A stretch of DNA of 64,000 nt. Origin: Streptomyces shenzhenensis (GTDB lineage Bacteria; Actinomycetota; Actinomycetes; Streptomycetales; Streptomycetaceae). The DNA is taken from contig NZ_PENI01000021.1 of assembly GCF_003688995.1 (NCBI RefSeq), positions 62,001 to 126,000 on the forward strand, in the 5' to 3' direction. The position numbers and the translations under genes were made by a program. Below are positions 1 to 7,725 of this stretch, one piece after another; within the stretch, counting starts at the first letter, position 1; each line of letters opens with the position of its first letter. The notes under the pieces are model-generated. The model worked only from the letters and a program-made list of their open reading frames with translations. It made no database searches and was not told the origin of the DNA.

Positions 1-196
1 GGCTGATCAGGCCCCACCCGTCAGCCCGTTTGAAGAGCACCAGGTCCTCCCCGAACAGCCGAACCGCCTTGACGGGTCGCTCGACCGGCATCTCCGACAC
101 GAGCCCCGCCGGCTGCCAGTAGGACCGCATCAGGCCGCCGAGCGGCGTCCCGGGCCCGGTCTGGGTGAGTTTGTCGTTGTCGGCCTGTCTCAGCAC
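1..196 (-). CDS. Rieske-type aromatic/N-dealkylating oxygenase, N-terminal part only
   Basis: The gene runs off the left edge; 65 N-terminal codons are visible. They resemble the start of phthalate 4,5-dioxygenase/vanillate demethylase-type oxygenase subunits: a DNDKLTQTGPGTPLGGL stretch, then RSYWQPAGL and VRLFGEDLVLFK. The Rieske iron-sulfur ligands lie beyond the edge and cannot be checked. The start is GTG at 196-194, preceded by GGAGGAAG. It lies 109 bp downstream of the VanB-type reductase on the same strand, so the two probably form one two-component monooxygenase. The family hydroxylates or demethylates small organic acids or amines; the substrate is unknown. The family call rests on a short stretch. 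Confidence 0.72.
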   Translation of the reverse strand, partial: MLRQADNDKLTQTGPGTPLGGLMRSYWQPAGLVSEMPVERPVKAVRLFGEDLVLFKRADGWGLIS

Positions 197-305
197 GGCT
201 TCCTCCGTCGTAGGTCGGGCTCGTCAGGGTCGTGCGCCACGCTCACGCGCCCGTTGGAGGCGCAGCCGTGGAGAAGGGGGACGGGACGGCGGGCCGTCGT
301 GAGGG

Positions 306-1250
306 TCATAGGTCCAGCACCAGCCGGTCACCGGCAGCCCGCGAGACGCACAGCATCATGCAGTCGTTCGCGGCCCGTTCCTGCGGCGTGAGGATGTGGT
401 CGCGGTGATCGACCTCGCCCGACAGGACCCGTGTCTCACAGCTCCCGCAGATCCCCTCCTCGCAGTCCTTGAGGAGGTCGAAGCCTGCTTCCGTCAGCAC
501 CGAGAGCGCAGAACGGCCGGCCGGGACTTCGAACTCTGTGCCGCTGCGCTCCAGGCGCACCGTGAAGGCGCCCTTCTCCCGAGGCGTCTCGTCCTCGGGG
601 GCGGTGAAGAGCTCGGTGAAGAACCTGTCCCGGCAGCCGTGTGCGGCCACGCCCGCCTCCAGTGCCTGCATCAGACGCGCGGGGCCGCATGCGTAGATCA
701 GTGTCCGGTCGTCCAGGCCGTCCAGCAGGAACGCGGCATCGGGACGCCCGCCCTGCTCCGCGGGGTGCAGGAGGACTCGGTCCCCATGGGGTCCGAGCCG
801 ATCGCGGAACGGCATCGTCGCCAGTCGTCGCCCGAAGTAGTGCAGCCGCCAGTCGGCCGCTGCCGAACCGGCCGCGGAGACCATCGGAAGAAGCGGAGTG
901 ATGCCGATGCCGCCCGCGACGAAGAGGTAGGAACGCGCGGCGCGCAATGCGAAGTGGTTGCGCGGCCCGCCGACGGAGAGCACCGCGCCGGGGCGCAGCT
1001 GATCGTGCACCCAGGCCGAACCACCTCGGCCCGCCGGCTCGCGGAGCACGGCGATCCGGAGCGCGCCCTCCCCCGGCTCCCCGCAAAGGGAGTACTGACG
1101 CGACGTGCCGTCCCCGACGACGATGTCGATGTGAGAGCCGGGCTCCCAGTGCGGCACGCCGCCCCCGTCGGCGGGCGTCAGCTCCACGGACAGGACCGCG
1201 TCCGCCTCGAGCCGCAGGCCGCGGACGACGAACTCTCGTTTGGAACTCAC
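306..1250 (-). CDS. PDR/VanB-family oxidoreductase (reductase of a two-component Rieske oxygenase)
   Basis: This 314-residue protein has the class IA reductase layout. A ferredoxin-reductase-type flavin domain comes first (RQYS at about 51-54), then an NAD domain (GGIGITPL at about 113-120), then a C-terminal plant-type [2Fe-2S] domain with CEEGICGSC and a last Cys about 30 residues later. It moves electrons from NAD(P)H to the terminal oxygenase, here most likely the Rieske protein directly downstream. The GTG start at 1250 has GAGGAG before it. The first copy of the paired GGATCC operator begins 15 bp upstream, so this unit should be controlled with the rest of the island. Confidence 0.9.
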   Translation of the reverse strand: MSSKREFVVRGLRLEADAVLSVELTPADGGGVPHWEPGSHIDIVVGDGTSRQYSLCGEPGEGALRIAVLREPAGRGGSAWVHDQLRPGAVLSVGGPRNHFALRAARSYLFVAGGIGITPLLPMVSAAGSAAADWRLHYFGRRLATMPFRDRLGPHGDRVLLHPAEQGGRPDAAFLLDGLDDRTLIYACGPARLMQALEAGVAAHGCRDRFFTELFTAPEDETPREKGAFTVRLERSGTEFEVPAGRSALSVLTEAGFDLLKDCEEGICGSCETRVLSGEVDHRDHILTPQERAANDCMMLCVSRAAGDRLVLDL

Positions 1251-1264
1251 AGCACTCCTCTCTT

Positions 1265-1291
1265 GGATCCAATCGTAAGCATTTCGGATCC
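1265..1291. promoter_or_regulatory. Paired GGATCC operator, site A
   Basis: GGATCC cores lie at 1265-1270 and 1286-1291, exactly 21 bp apart. The left core sits in TTGGATCCAAT. The pair lies between the reductase start (1250, minus) and the GntR regulator start (1427, plus), so it could control both. The same spacing occurs at five other places in the island. Assignment to the GntR protein is inferred. Confidence 0.7.
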
Positions 1292-1426
1292 GTAAAGAAA
1301 AGGGCTACACACACCTTGACTCGGACTGGGTCCACGTCGACGACGGTCTGTTATCATTTCGGGGCCAGGATCGCTACACTGAGCTACCAAAGCGTCGTCG
1401 CAGCCGTCGATGCCAGGAGACCCCCC

Positions 1427-2152
1427 ATGACCCAGACCACCGACGCTCTGACGTCCTCGAACAAGTCGGGATCAGCACTGGTCGATGACCTCGCGAGCCA
1501 GATTCGCGATCGCATCATGACCGGGGAGATCCCGATCGGGGCCCAGTTGCGCCAAGCCGAGCTCGCGAGCAACTTCGGCGTCTCACGCACCCCGATCCGG
1601 GAAGCGCTGCGCCAGCTCCAGACCGGCGGCCTGATCGAGGTGCTCCCTCATCGCGGCGCCGTGGTGCGCGTGCCGGCACCCTGGGAGGTGCGCGAGTCCT
1701 ACGAGGTGCGCGCCGAACTCGAGGCCCTCGCGGCCGCCCGCGCCGTCAGCCGGATCACCCGCGCGCAGATCGACGACCTGCGCGGGGCGAACAAGGAGAT
1801 GTTCGACACCTCCGCGGCAGCGGCGCAGGACCCGGCCTCCGACACTCCGGCCCACCAGCAGAACAACGATCTCTTCCACACGCTGATCAGCTCGATCTCG
1901 GGGAACGCGCGGCTCACCAAGACGATCGACGACATCAACACCACCTTTCCCCGCAACGTCTCGGCACAGTTGGTCGTCACCGACGCCCGGCACCGGGAGG
2001 AGAACTTCCAGGAGCACGAGCGCATCATCGACGCCCTGGCGGCGGGCGACACCGCCCAGGCCGCCAAGGAGATGCGCGAGCACGTGATCAAGGCCGGCGA
2101 ACAACTGGCCCACTGGTACGAGCAGCGGTCGTCCACCGTGTTCCACGGATGA
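1427..2152 (+). CDS. GntR-family transcriptional regulator, FCD (FadR) subfamily
   Basis: This is a 241-residue regulator. A winged helix-turn-helix occupies about residues 20-90 (LASNFGVSRTPIREALRQL, then GLIEVLPHRGAVVR), followed by an all-helical FCD effector domain that usually binds a carboxylate through a metal. The ATG at 1427 was chosen because it begins the family-typical N-terminus; the open frame upstream has no family similarity. It is transcribed away from the reductase/oxygenase pair and is followed by the cupin gene. It is the only GntR gene in the island, and the FCD family binds short palindromic half-sites. I therefore infer that it reads the repeated paired GGATCC sites, probably as a repressor relieved by a pathway intermediate. 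Confidence 0.9.
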   Translation: MTQTTDALTSSNKSGSALVDDLASQIRDRIMTGEIPIGAQLRQAELASNFGVSRTPIREALRQLQTGGLIEVLPHRGAVVRVPAPWEVRESYEVRAELEALAAARAVSRITRAQIDDLRGANKEMFDTSAAAAQDPASDTPAHQQNNDLFHTLISSISGNARLTKTIDDINTTFPRNVSAQLVVTDARHREENFQEHERIIDALAAGDTAQAAKEMREHVIKAGEQLAHWYEQRSSTVFHG

Positions 2153-2158
2153 GATTAT

Positions 2159-2185
2159 GGATCCAATCTCTTGCGGATGGGATCC
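2159..2185. promoter_or_regulatory. Paired GGATCC operator, site B
   Basis: Cores lie at 2159-2164 (in TATGGATCCAATC) and 2180-2185, 21 bp apart. The pair starts 7 bp after the GntR stop codon and ends 38 bp before the cupin ATG, where it would cover the promoter of the cupin-hydrolase-MFS unit. Confidence 0.7.
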
Positions 2186-2223
2186 TTTTCGCTAGGCTGA
2201 CCTCCTCGACTCATGGAGGTCCG

Positions 2224-2580
2224 ATGACGATCACGAACACCCCCTCGACCGCGACCGGCCTGGAGGTGAAGCCCCTGGGGCCGCCCAGCGCCGAGCCGCT
2301 CAGCGGCGAGATACTCGTGCGCAGCCGCGTCGACTTCACCAACGAGGAGCGCACGGTCGTCTCAGGCATCTGGGAGAGCGATCCGGGAAGCTCGCGATGG
2401 GAGTTCCTGACCCGCGGCGAGATCATCCACGTGATCTCCGGGCGCATGACCGTGCAGCGCGACGGCGAGGACCCGGTCGAGGTCACCGCGGGCACGACGG
2501 CGTACTTCCCCATCGGCTGGTGTGGCACCTGGACGGTCCACGAGACCCTCCGCAAGGTGTACGTGGTCTTCAAGTCATGA
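2224..2580 (+). CDS. Small cupin (DUF861/cupin_3-like) protein
   Basis: This is a 118-residue single-domain cupin. The beta-barrel core is visible from RWEFLTRGEIIHVISGRMTV through TAGTTAYFPIGWCGTWTV, the pattern of the DUF861 group that includes ureidoglycine aminohydrolase-like and EutQ-like proteins. Usual cupin metal histidines are sparse, so a binding or non-metal role is possible. The ATG at 2224 has GGAGG 5 bp upstream. The stop overlaps the next start (ATGA), so it is translationally coupled to the cysteine hydrolase. Operator site B stands just upstream. The substrate is unknown. Confidence 0.75.
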   Translation: MTITNTPSTATGLEVKPLGPPSAEPLSGEILVRSRVDFTNEERTVVSGIWESDPGSSRWEFLTRGEIIHVISGRMTVQRDGEDPVEVTAGTTAYFPIGWCGTWTVHETLRKVYVVFKS

Positions 2581-3200
2581 GCGCCTCCGCACTGCCCGCT
2601 CCGGCCGTTGTCGGCAACGCGGTCCTGATCGTCGTCGACATCCAGGGCGGCGAGGTACCCGACGACGTGTCCCGGTCCGAGATCGCGCAGATGGGTGGCC
2701 GCCACGAGCGAGCTGCCCGCGTTGAGCGCCTCATCGACGCCTGTCGCGAGCACGGCGTGCCCGTGGTCTTCATCCAGGAGGTCCACAAGCCGAGCCTGGT
2801 CGACATCGGTCGCGAGCTCGACGGCGCGGAGGGGCCGCACTGCGTGGAAGGCTGGCCGGAGACGGAGCTGGCCCCCTGGGTCAAGCCACGGCCGGAGGAA
2901 TTCCTGATCCGCAAGCGCCGATATTCGGCCTTCTTCGGCACGGAGCTGGAGATCGTGCTCAAGGCCTACCGGGCCGAGACCGTGCTGCTCATCGGCGGCT
3001 TGACCGATGTGTGCGTCCACTACACCGCGGTGGACGCACACCAGCACGACTATCACGTCCGCGTGCTCACCGACTGCGTCGGGGGTTCCTCGCGCGAGGC
3101 CCACGCATACGCCCTCCGGGCGATCGAGTATCTCCAGCGCGACGCGCTGGTCACCAGCGACCAGGTCTTCAGCTGGCTCGAACAGCAGCCCAGGAGCTGA
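2577..3200 (+). CDS. Isochorismatase-family cysteine hydrolase
   Basis: This 207-residue protein carries the family triad: Asp in VLIVVDIQGG near the N-terminus, Lys in IRKRRYSAFFGTEL, and nucleophilic Cys in GGLTDVCVHYTAVDA, with the usual cis-peptide region before it. Relatives hydrolyse amide or vinyl-ether bonds (nicotinamide, N-carbamoyl amino acids, ureidoacrylate, biuret). In this island an amide or N-carbamoyl substrate is likely, but this is inferred. It overlaps the cupin stop by four bases and is followed after 12 bp by the MFS gene. Confidence 0.88.
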   Translation: MSASALPAPAVVGNAVLIVVDIQGGEVPDDVSRSEIAQMGGRHERAARVERLIDACREHGVPVVFIQEVHKPSLVDIGRELDGAEGPHCVEGWPETELAPWVKPRPEEFLIRKRRYSAFFGTELEIVLKAYRAETVLLIGGLTDVCVHYTAVDAHQHDYHVRVLTDCVGGSSREAHAYALRAIEYLQRDALVTSDQVFSWLEQQPRS

Positions 3201-3212
3201 GGTCTGCGTTCC

Positions 3213-4469
3213 GTGTGGATCCCTTTCCGGAGTTCGAGTCGCCCGCGCCGTCCGCCGCCCCGCACTGTCGCCTTCTGGTGGATCTTCGCTGCGGCGACCA
3301 TCGAGAACGCCGCCTTCGCGGGCTCCTCGACCATCCTGCCCGAGGACCTGACCACCCGATTCGGAAGCCAGGGCTGGGTGATCGGCGCCATTGCCGCGAG
3401 CGGGCCCCTCGCCACACTGGTGGTCCAGCCATGGGCCGGAGCCTTCGCTGACCGGCGCGGCCATCGCACCACCGGGATCGTCGGCGGCTGCGCCGCTGTC
3501 CTCGGAGCGCTGCTGATGCTGGCCGGAGGCTCGCAGTGGCTGGTGCCCCTCAGCCGCGTCCTGATGGGGAGCGGTGGCGCGGCGCTCAACACCGCGGCGA
3601 CCGCGTGGGTCGTGGCGTTCACTCCCCGCGGTCGACAGGGGCGGGCGCTGAGCATCTACGGCCTGAGCGTGTGGATCGGAATGGCGCTCGGACCGGTCGT
3701 CTGTTCCTCCGCCTACCAGAACGGCGGCAGCCTGGGGCTGTGGCTCTGCGTCGCCTCGCTGGCTGCGCTTTCGCTCCTCTGCTACCACTTGTGCTTCCGG
3801 GTGGCCCCGCGTGAGCCGAAACTGCCGGCGTCCGACGGACAAGGCGCATCCCGGCTGTCCTGGGTGAGCTTGCTGAGCGCGATCGCCCGGCCAGGAGGGG
3901 CGGCAGCGGCCGCCTGGGCGGCCGAAGCAGTCGTGATGACCTACACCATCGTCCACCTGACCGGACACGGAATGGCTCCAGCCGGTGTCTGGGGCGCCTC
4001 CAGCGTGTTCCCGATCTTCGCTGTCAGCGTCATCGTCAGCCGGATCGGCCTCGCCCGCGCGGTCGATCGCCACCGGCCGGCGGTGCTCGCCTGCGCCTCG
4101 TTGGCCACGGTCGCCTGCGGCTGCCTCCTCCTCGGCTCCGCCGCGAGCTTCGCGGTCGCGGCGGTCGCCATGACCGTCCTGGGTTTCGGCTTCGCGTCCC
4201 TCTACCCCACGCTGACGATGCTCGCCGCCGAGGCACTCCCACCGCACAGCCGAGGGGCGGGGCTCGGCCTTTTCCAGGCGGCGACCTCGTTGGGGACCGC
4301 CGTCGGGCAGTTCGGCGGCGGCGTCTCCGGGGGACTGTTCGGGACCACCTCGGCGTATGTCGGTGCCGGCGCGCTCCAGGCCGTCGGCGTCATGCTCCTC
4401 CTTGTACGGCCCGGCCCCACAGGGCGGCGATACCCGGAGCGACCGGTCGACGGCGTGACCGGCGCCTGA
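3213..4469 (+). CDS. MFS transporter
   Basis: A 418-residue membrane protein with about 12 hydrophobic segments. The loop after the second segment (PWAGAFADRRGHRTTG) matches the MFS signature, and the second half repeats the pattern. The start is taken as GTG at 3213, 12 bp after the hydrolase stop. The ribosome site is poor and distant, so an internal start is possible. It is third in the cupin-hydrolase-MFS unit downstream of operator B, so it probably moves the substrate or a product of this catabolic island. Direction of transport cannot be told. Confidence 0.82.
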   Translation: MWIPFRSSSRPRRPPPRTVAFWWIFAAATIENAAFAGSSTILPEDLTTRFGSQGWVIGAIAASGPLATLVVQPWAGAFADRRGHRTTGIVGGCAAVLGALLMLAGGSQWLVPLSRVLMGSGGAALNTAATAWVVAFTPRGRQGRALSIYGLSVWIGMALGPVVCSSAYQNGGSLGLWLCVASLAALSLLCYHLCFRVAPREPKLPASDGQGASRLSWVSLLSAIARPGGAAAAAWAAEAVVMTYTIVHLTGHGMAPAGVWGASSVFPIFAVSVIVSRIGLARAVDRHRPAVLACASLATVACGCLLLGSAASFAVAAVAMTVLGFGFASLYPTLTMLAAEALPPHSRGAGLGLFQAATSLGTAVGQFGGGVSGGLFGTTSAYVGAGALQAVGVMLLLVRPGPTGRRYPERPVDGVTGA

Positions 4470-4616
4470 GCCGAGCCGCGAGGTGACCGGCCGCGTCTCA
4501 GGTCCGCCCTCGGACGGGCAACTCGGCTGCACGGTGGAGGTCTCGACGGGACCCATGCAGATCCGTACGGTCGGTCCGAGCCGGGCATGGACAGCCGGCT
4601 CGCCCGGACCGTGGCG

Positions 4617-5315
4617 TCATGCGGGTGGCCGCGGGTCCGCGGTCGTGTTCAGGCCGTCCAGGAGCATGTCGAGGCCGGTGATGAACTGGTCGCGGTCGGC
4701 GTGGTCGCGCAGGTCCTTGGCGGTGCTCGTCAGGAACGGGTAGTCGGCGGGGTCGAGTTCCTCCCAGCGTGCGGCGGTCTGGTCGAGGAAGGCGTCGCGG
4801 CTGGTGGTCGCGTCGAGGGTGGCGCAGGGGACGATGATCTGGGCGCTGACGCCGGTGATGTAGTAGGAGATCGCGGTAGAGACCGTGAAGTGCCGTTCGG
4901 CGGGCAGCCCCGTTCGTGCGACAAGGGTGCCGATGCGGTCGAGCAGGCGCAGTCCGTTCTCCAGCGTGGGCGGCGCGTTGACGTGGGGCGCCGCCCACGG
5001 GTGCCGATCAAGGGCATCGAAGACGGCGATGGCAAGCGCGCGCAGCCCGGAGCCGGCGTCTTCCGCGGAGCGCGGGGCCGCGGCGAGGGCGCGGCCGAGC
5101 ACCTGATCGGCGGCCAGGGTGACGAGCACGTCCTTGTTCGTCACGTGCCAGTACAGCGCGCCGGGTCCGGTGTGCAGATGTTTGGCCAACAGCCGGAAGG
5201 TGAGCCCCCGTTCGCCGCGTTCGTCCAGCAGCTCAACGGCCGCGTCGACGATCAGCTCTTGTGAGAGGGCGCCGGCCCGCCCCCCGGTGGGTGCTCTTCC
5301 TCGTGTCCGTTGCAT
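4617..5315 (-). CDS. TetR/AcrR-family regulator
   Basis: A 232-residue regulator with an N-terminal helix-turn-helix at about residues 18-65 (LIVDAAVELLDERGERGLTFRLLAKHL, GALYWHVTNKDVL) and a C-terminal ligand domain of the TetR_C_1 type. The ATG at 5315 gives the expected N-terminal length. It is divergent from the FAD monooxygenase at 5430. A perfect 17-bp-arm inverted repeat (5336-5374) fills the gap, a classic arrangement for autoregulation and control of the neighbour. Confidence 0.9.
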   Translation of the reverse strand: MQRTRGRAPTGGRAGALSQELIVDAAVELLDERGERGLTFRLLAKHLHTGPGALYWHVTNKDVLVTLAADQVLGRALAAAPRSAEDAGSGLRALAIAVFDALDRHPWAAPHVNAPPTLENGLRLLDRIGTLVARTGLPAERHFTVSTAISYYITGVSAQIIVPCATLDATTSRDAFLDQTAARWEELDPADYPFLTSTAKDLRDHADRDQFITGLDMLLDGLNTTADPRPPA

Positions 5316-5335
5316 GACCGCATTTTGACACACCC

Positions 5336-5374
5336 TGGTCCCGCGTTCCATATTACTTATGGAACGCGGGACCA
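5336..5374. promoter_or_regulatory. Large perfect inverted repeat, probable TetR operator
   Basis: Arms of 17 bp (5336-5352 and 5358-5374) match perfectly around a 5-bp AT-rich centre, TTACT. It lies between the divergent TetR gene and the FAD monooxygenase. A TTGACA hexamer at 5325-5330 and an AT-rich stretch inside the repeat suggest it overlaps the promoter of the monooxygenase. Confidence 0.75.
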
Positions 5375-5429
5375 TATTGGCGCCCCGGGAAGCGGCCCGG
5401 GTTGCGCCCGTACAGAAACGAGGACGCCC

Positions 5430-6590
5430 ATGAACCCCATCCACCACCCGATCGCCATCGTCGGCGCCGGACTCGGAGGCCTGATCCTCGCCCGGGTCCT
5501 GCACGTCCACGGCATCCCCGCGACGGTCTACGAGGCCGACCCGTCGGCAAAGTCCCGCACACAGGGCGGCCAGCTCGACATCCACGAGGACGACGGGCAA
5601 CGCGCACTCGCCGACGCCGGCCTCACCGACGAGTTCCGCGCGATCATCCACGAAGGCGCCGAGGCGTCGCGTGTGCTCGACCCGCGCGGGAAGGTGCTGT
5701 TCGACGCCCCCGACGACGGCACGGGGCAGCGCCCCGAAGTGCTCCGCGGAGACCTGCGCCGCATCCTGCTCGACTCCCTGCCCGACCGGACGGTCCAGTG
5801 GGAACACAAGGTCACCGGTGTCCGGACCCTCGGCGACGGCCGACACGAACTGACCTTCGCGGACGGCGCGACCACCACCAGCAGCAGCCTCGTCGGCGCC
5901 GACGGCGCCTGGTCGAGGATCCGCCCCCTGCTCTCCGACGCCGAGCCCGAGTACACCGGCACGACGTACATCGACACCTATCTGTACGACGCCGACGAGC
6001 GGCACACCGCGACGGCCGAGACGGTCAGTGTCGGCGCGATGTACGCGCTGACGCCGGGCAAGGGGATCATCGCGCACCGCGAGGCGGGGAACATCCTTCA
6101 CACGTACGTCTTGCTGAACCGCTCCGCCGAGTGGATCGGCGCCATCGACTTCACCGACGCCGCCGCAACTGCTCGGGTCGCGGCCGAGTTCGACGGGTGG
6201 GCCCCGGAGCTCACCGCGCTGATTACCGACGGCGAAACCGCTCCGGTCGCACGCATGATCCACACACTCCCCGACGGACACCGATGGGAGCGCGTGCCCG
6301 GCGTGACACTCCTCGGCGATGCCGCGCACCTGATGCCGCCGTCCGGTGACGGCGCGAACCTGGCGATGCTCGACGGCGCCGAACTCGGCAAGGCCGTCGC
6401 CGCTCACCCCGACGACTTCGAGGCGGCTCTCACCACCTACGAAGAGGCGCTGTTCCCGCGTACCGAACCCATCTACGCCGAGGCGCACGACATGCTGGAC
6501 CTCTGCCTCGGCGACCGCGCACCGTTCGGATTCATCGGCCTGTTCACCGGTGGCCCCCAGGGCCAGGACACGGCCTGGACGCAGTCCTGA
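5430..6590 (+). CDS. FAD-dependent monooxygenase, TetX/PHBH-like
   Basis: This is a 386-residue class A flavoprotein monooxygenase. It has the Rossmann GxGxxG (IVGAGLGGLILARVL, residues 9-23), the DG motif (LVGADGAWSRIRPL), and the GD motif (LLGDAAHLMPPSGDGANLAM). Overall pattern is closest to TetX-like tetracycline-inactivating and related hydroxylases, but the substrate is not determinable from sequence. The ATG at 5430 follows GAGGA. The divergent TetR gene and intergenic inverted repeat suggest induction by the substrate. A paralogue lies at 46501-47625, with the same N-terminal ARVLHVHGIPATVYEA stretch. Confidence 0.88.
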   Translation: MNPIHHPIAIVGAGLGGLILARVLHVHGIPATVYEADPSAKSRTQGGQLDIHEDDGQRALADAGLTDEFRAIIHEGAEASRVLDPRGKVLFDAPDDGTGQRPEVLRGDLRRILLDSLPDRTVQWEHKVTGVRTLGDGRHELTFADGATTTSSSLVGADGAWSRIRPLLSDAEPEYTGTTYIDTYLYDADERHTATAETVSVGAMYALTPGKGIIAHREAGNILHTYVLLNRSAEWIGAIDFTDAAATARVAAEFDGWAPELTALITDGETAPVARMIHTLPDGHRWERVPGVTLLGDAAHLMPPSGDGANLAMLDGAELGKAVAAHPDDFEAALTTYEEALFPRTEPIYAEAHDMLDLCLGDRAPFGFIGLFTGGPQGQDTAWTQS

Positions 6591-6671
6591 GCCACTCCTG
6601 AGCGACACCGCCGCCGAGCCCTGTGCAGACCGGTGTGACAGACCCCGCAGGCCTGGGCCTCGATCGCCGCC

Positions 6672-7679
6672 TCACTCGCCGAACATCGCCCGCCGGGGGT
6701 TGTCGACCACCATCTCGCGCAGAACGTCCTCCCGGATGCCCGCGGCGACCGCCCTCTCGTGGAACTCCTCCAGCACGAACGTGAGCCCGGGACCGCCCAG
6801 AGCGGCCTGGTGCGAGCGCTGGCTCACGTCCTGGGAGAGCAGGATCTTGCGGTGATGTCCCTCGTCGACCAGCTGCTTGAGGTAGCCGACCCGCCGGTCG
6901 AGCTCGTGCGGGATGATCTGGCCACCGATCTTGCAGGCCATCATGCAGTCGTACTGGATGTAGACGCCCTTGCCGAGCAGTTCCCGGTGATAGCGGATGT
7001 CCTTGACCGTGTCCGTGTGGCCGATGACGATCCGCTCCGGATGGACCCCCTCGGAGGTGAGCAGCTCGACCTGGCCGAGACCGGTCGGGAACGTCGGTGC
7101 GTGCGTGCTCACCAGTACCCCGGTCTCGGCCGCTGCCCTCCCCGTGGCCCGGAAGGACTTCTCCTCGTTCGGCGTGATGACCGGCAGGTCGGACGCGATC
7201 TCCCCGAGGAAGCCCGCACGCACCCCGGTTCCAGGGATCTCATCGACCAGGTCGGCGATGAGGAAGTCGGCTATCTGCGTGGTCGTCGTGCGCTCCCACC
7301 ACGCCTGGTCGAAATAGGCCTCGAAGTAGTGACCGGTGCCGAGGACGATCGACACACCTGTCTCCTCCGCGATCGCCTTCGTGGCCAGTACGTTCGCCAC
7401 CGACCGCGACCCGGTGAGGGGGTTCTGGACCTGGTGTGCCGGGTCCCGGTCGAAGTAGATCGGCGCCGCGTAGTTGCTGAGCTCGCCATTGGTCACGTCC
7501 CACAGCACACTCCCGCCGGCGGCGGCGAACCTGCCGATGTCGGCGACGCGCTCTTCCCACACCGTCAGGAATCCGTCCCGCGGCTCCGTCGGGGTCATGT
7601 TCGCGAACGTGTGCTCATGAGGAAGGGAGACGCCGGTCGGGGGACCTGTCGGACCGGTGACCGACTGCACCTCGGGCAT
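6672..7679 (-). CDS. Phosphotriesterase-family metal hydrolase (lactonase/amidase-like)
   Basis: This 335-residue TIM-barrel enzyme keeps the full binuclear-metal set of the PHP/arylesterase branch: HxH at 21/23 (LPHEHTF), bridging Glu at about 160 (GFLGEIASD) in place of the carboxylated Lys, His at 193 (STHAPT), His at 221 (VIGHTD) and Asp at 284 (LSQDVSQ). Relatives hydrolyse lactones, phosphoesters or N-acyl compounds. The ATG at 7679 has GGAGG upstream. It is the last gene of the minus-strand unit that starts at 13550, 46 bp after the amine oxidase. It may open a lactone or lactam formed in the pathway (inferred). Confidence 0.87.
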   Translation of the reverse strand: MPEVQSVTGPTGPPTGVSLPHEHTFANMTPTEPRDGFLTVWEERVADIGRFAAAGGSVLWDVTNGELSNYAAPIYFDRDPAHQVQNPLTGSRSVANVLATKAIAEETGVSIVLGTGHYFEAYFDQAWWERTTTTQIADFLIADLVDEIPGTGVRAGFLGEIASDLPVITPNEEKSFRATGRAAAETGVLVSTHAPTFPTGLGQVELLTSEGVHPERIVIGHTDTVKDIRYHRELLGKGVYIQYDCMMACKIGGQIIPHELDRRVGYLKQLVDEGHHRKILLSQDVSQRSHQAALGGPGLTFVLEEFHERAVAAGIREDVLREMVVDNPRRAMFGE

Positions 7680-7725
7680 GTGAACCTCCGAAGGGAAGCG
7701 GGACGGGGGTGGCGGGAGGGACAGG

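Noticed and set aside
947..1426. N-terminal extension of the GntR regulator
   Set aside because: The open frame reaches back to 947 but overlaps the reductase gene antisense and carries no GntR-like sequence; ATG 1427 fits the family.
3217..3222. Single GGATCC at the start of the MFS gene as a seventh operator
   Set aside because: No second core 21 bp away on either side; it also lies inside the coding region.
2211..4556. 781-codon minus-strand frame opposite the cupin, hydrolase and MFS genes
   Set aside because: Low-complexity, no family signal, and the plus-strand genes have motifs and ribosome sites.
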